A DNA stretch of 29,481 bases, taken from positions 1 to 29,481 of IMG/VR virus record IMGVR_UViG_3300031141_000028, one strand, 5' to 3'. The DNA is from a virus. Below the pieces are notes generated by a model, which was given only the letters and a program-made list of their open reading frames with translations, had not been told where the DNA came from and did not search any database. Both the position numbers and the translations under genes were made by a program. Position 1 is the stretch's first letter. The number at the start of each line of letters is the position of its first letter. Positions 28,754 through 29,481 of the stretch are shown here, piece by piece.

Positions 28754-29481
28754 TAGTGAATACCGTCTTTATTATCTTTAAACCGTGCGTAGGCCGCTAA
28801 AGCTATGCCCCCAATAGCGCAGAGTAAGAATACAGTTTTAAGCATAGGTGCATAAGCAATAAGCCCCTGCATCTGACCAGCGACTTCGTTCATCGCTGTA
28901 GCTGCCCCTGCAATACCTGCACCCGCCATTGTCTTAGACTTAGCTAAAGACTTAGGGCTTTCTGCTGTAGGTTTCTGAACCATTAATGGCCCACCTTCAT
29001 CGGACGGCAATTGTGCGTCCCGACTAAATATAGCTGCTTCAGCGGTACGGCGTCTTGTGAGACCTCTTAAAGCCTGTAGCTGACCGTCTACACGGGCTTT
29101 ATTCCAACGTAGTATTTGTTCGGGAACTTCATCATAGAGGCCCTTATTAAGCTTTTTAAGAAGGGTAGAGGTTTGAAAGTTTTTACCCCCGCCTAAGTTA
29201 AATACAAAGGATACAAGGGCATCATACTGGCCTTGAGTTAGAGGTACATTGACGTATTTCTTAACAGCCCGTCCAGCTTCGTTAAGATCATCTAGTAGAA
29301 ACTGATCAGCCTCACCCATAGTGATCTTCATTCCAGAACGGACACCTGTGCAGTGACCCCAAGCTATTGTCCACTTTCCAGCAGGACAACGATAGGAATA
29401 TACTAGTCCATCGTCTTTAAGGGTGTGTAAGCCCTCAAACTTTTTAACTATCTCTACACAGTCTTTTGATACGGTTACTGG
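28753..29481 (-). CDS. Endolysin, GH24 (T4/P22-type) lysozyme with C-terminal membrane segment; 5' end outside window
   Basis: The open frame continues to the window edge, so the true start is outside; an internal ATG at 29331 would lose the active site. Numbering from the first visible codon, IVKKFEGL carries catalytic Glu16, and YRCPAGKWTIAWGH carries Cys32 and Thr38, the E-C-T triad form of phage lysozymes. The body continues through LTQGQYDALVSFVFNLGGG and LRGLTRRRTAEAAIF. After the domain come a linker and a hydrophobic helix (about 208-229, TVFLLCAIGGIALAAYARF), which would tether it to the inner membrane. The enzyme cuts peptidoglycan; spanins follow directly. Confidence 0.88.
   Translation of the reverse strand, partial: PVTVSKDCVEIVKKFEGLHTLKDDGLVYSYRCPAGKWTIAWGHCTGVRSGMKITMGEADQFLLDDLNEAGRAVKKYVNVPLTQGQYDALVSFVFNLGGGKNFQTSTLLKKLNKGLYDEVPEQILRWNKARVDGQLQALRGLTRRRTAEAAIFSRDAQLPSDEGGPLMVQKPTAESPKSLAKSKTMAGAGIAGAATAMNEVAGQMQGLIAYAPMLKTVFLLCAIGGIALAAYARFKDNKDGIH

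Noticed and set aside
1-29481. CRISPR arrays, insertion sequences, or auxiliary metabolic genes beyond RNR and MazG
   Set aside because: No regularly spaced repeats, no transposase motifs, and no gene resembling the methanesulfonate monooxygenase reported for HMO-2011 were found.

Overview
The window is part of a tailed bacteriophage genome, most likely a marine podovirus-like phage close to the SAR116 phage HMO-2011 group. The key evidence is a family A DNA polymerase (11202-13370) with a DnaJ-type zinc finger, two CxxCxGxG motifs, between its exonuclease and polymerase parts; this architecture is described for that phage group. A T7-type primase, a DnaB-like helicase, a RecE-like nuclease, MazG, a monomeric class II (B12-dependent) ribonucleotide reductase and giant internal-virion-like proteins fit the same picture. 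No phage RNA polymerase is seen, and the two best promoters look like host sigma-70 sites. The host cannot be read directly. The attachment site carries the 3' half of a probable tRNA-Asn gene, in a form compatible with a proteobacterium.

Layout. Bases 116-5924 (+) are a tightly overlapping run of small accessory genes headed by an ArdC-type antirestriction protein. It includes two tiny membrane proteins, a Cys-rich protein and an HTH protein, and ends at a terminator. Bases 5925-8631 are the integration region: one small gene, a 28-codon leader ORF, a tyrosine integrase, a free-standing NrdR-like zinc ribbon, a terminator, and an attP carrying a tRNA 3' half. Repeated TTAACT motifs and palindromes surround it. 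Bases 8632-18423 (+) are replication and nucleotide metabolism: primase, helicase, DNA polymerase, a putative ssDNA-binding protein behind its own promoter, RecE-like exonuclease, PD-(D/E)XK endonuclease, a DUF3310 protein, MazG and class II RNR. Bases 18424-18561 separate the two convergent halves and hold a promoter and terminator that would make a roughly 70-nt RNA. Bases 18562-29481 (-) are late genes, in transcription order: GH24 endolysin (cut by the window edge), overlapping Rz/Rz1 spanins, a 749-aa virion-like protein, two small proteins, and two very large alanine-rich proteins (963 and 1285 aa).

How the parts work together. Primase, helicase, polymerase and the SSB-like protein would form the replisome. 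The exonuclease and endonuclease would process recombination or packaging intermediates. RNR and MazG would supply and clean dNTP pools. ArdC would protect incoming DNA. The integrase and attP give a route to lysogeny, although no clear repressor or excisionase is visible. Because attP is uninterrupted, with phage genes on both sides, this is the free (unintegrated) genome form and not a prophage junction.

Most interesting leads: the candidate small RNA at the convergence point; the NrdR-like zinc ribbon in a phage that carries its own RNR; the repeat and palindrome architecture around attP; repeated translation-start seams in the accessory operon; and a duplicated operon seam bracketing the Cys-rich gene.
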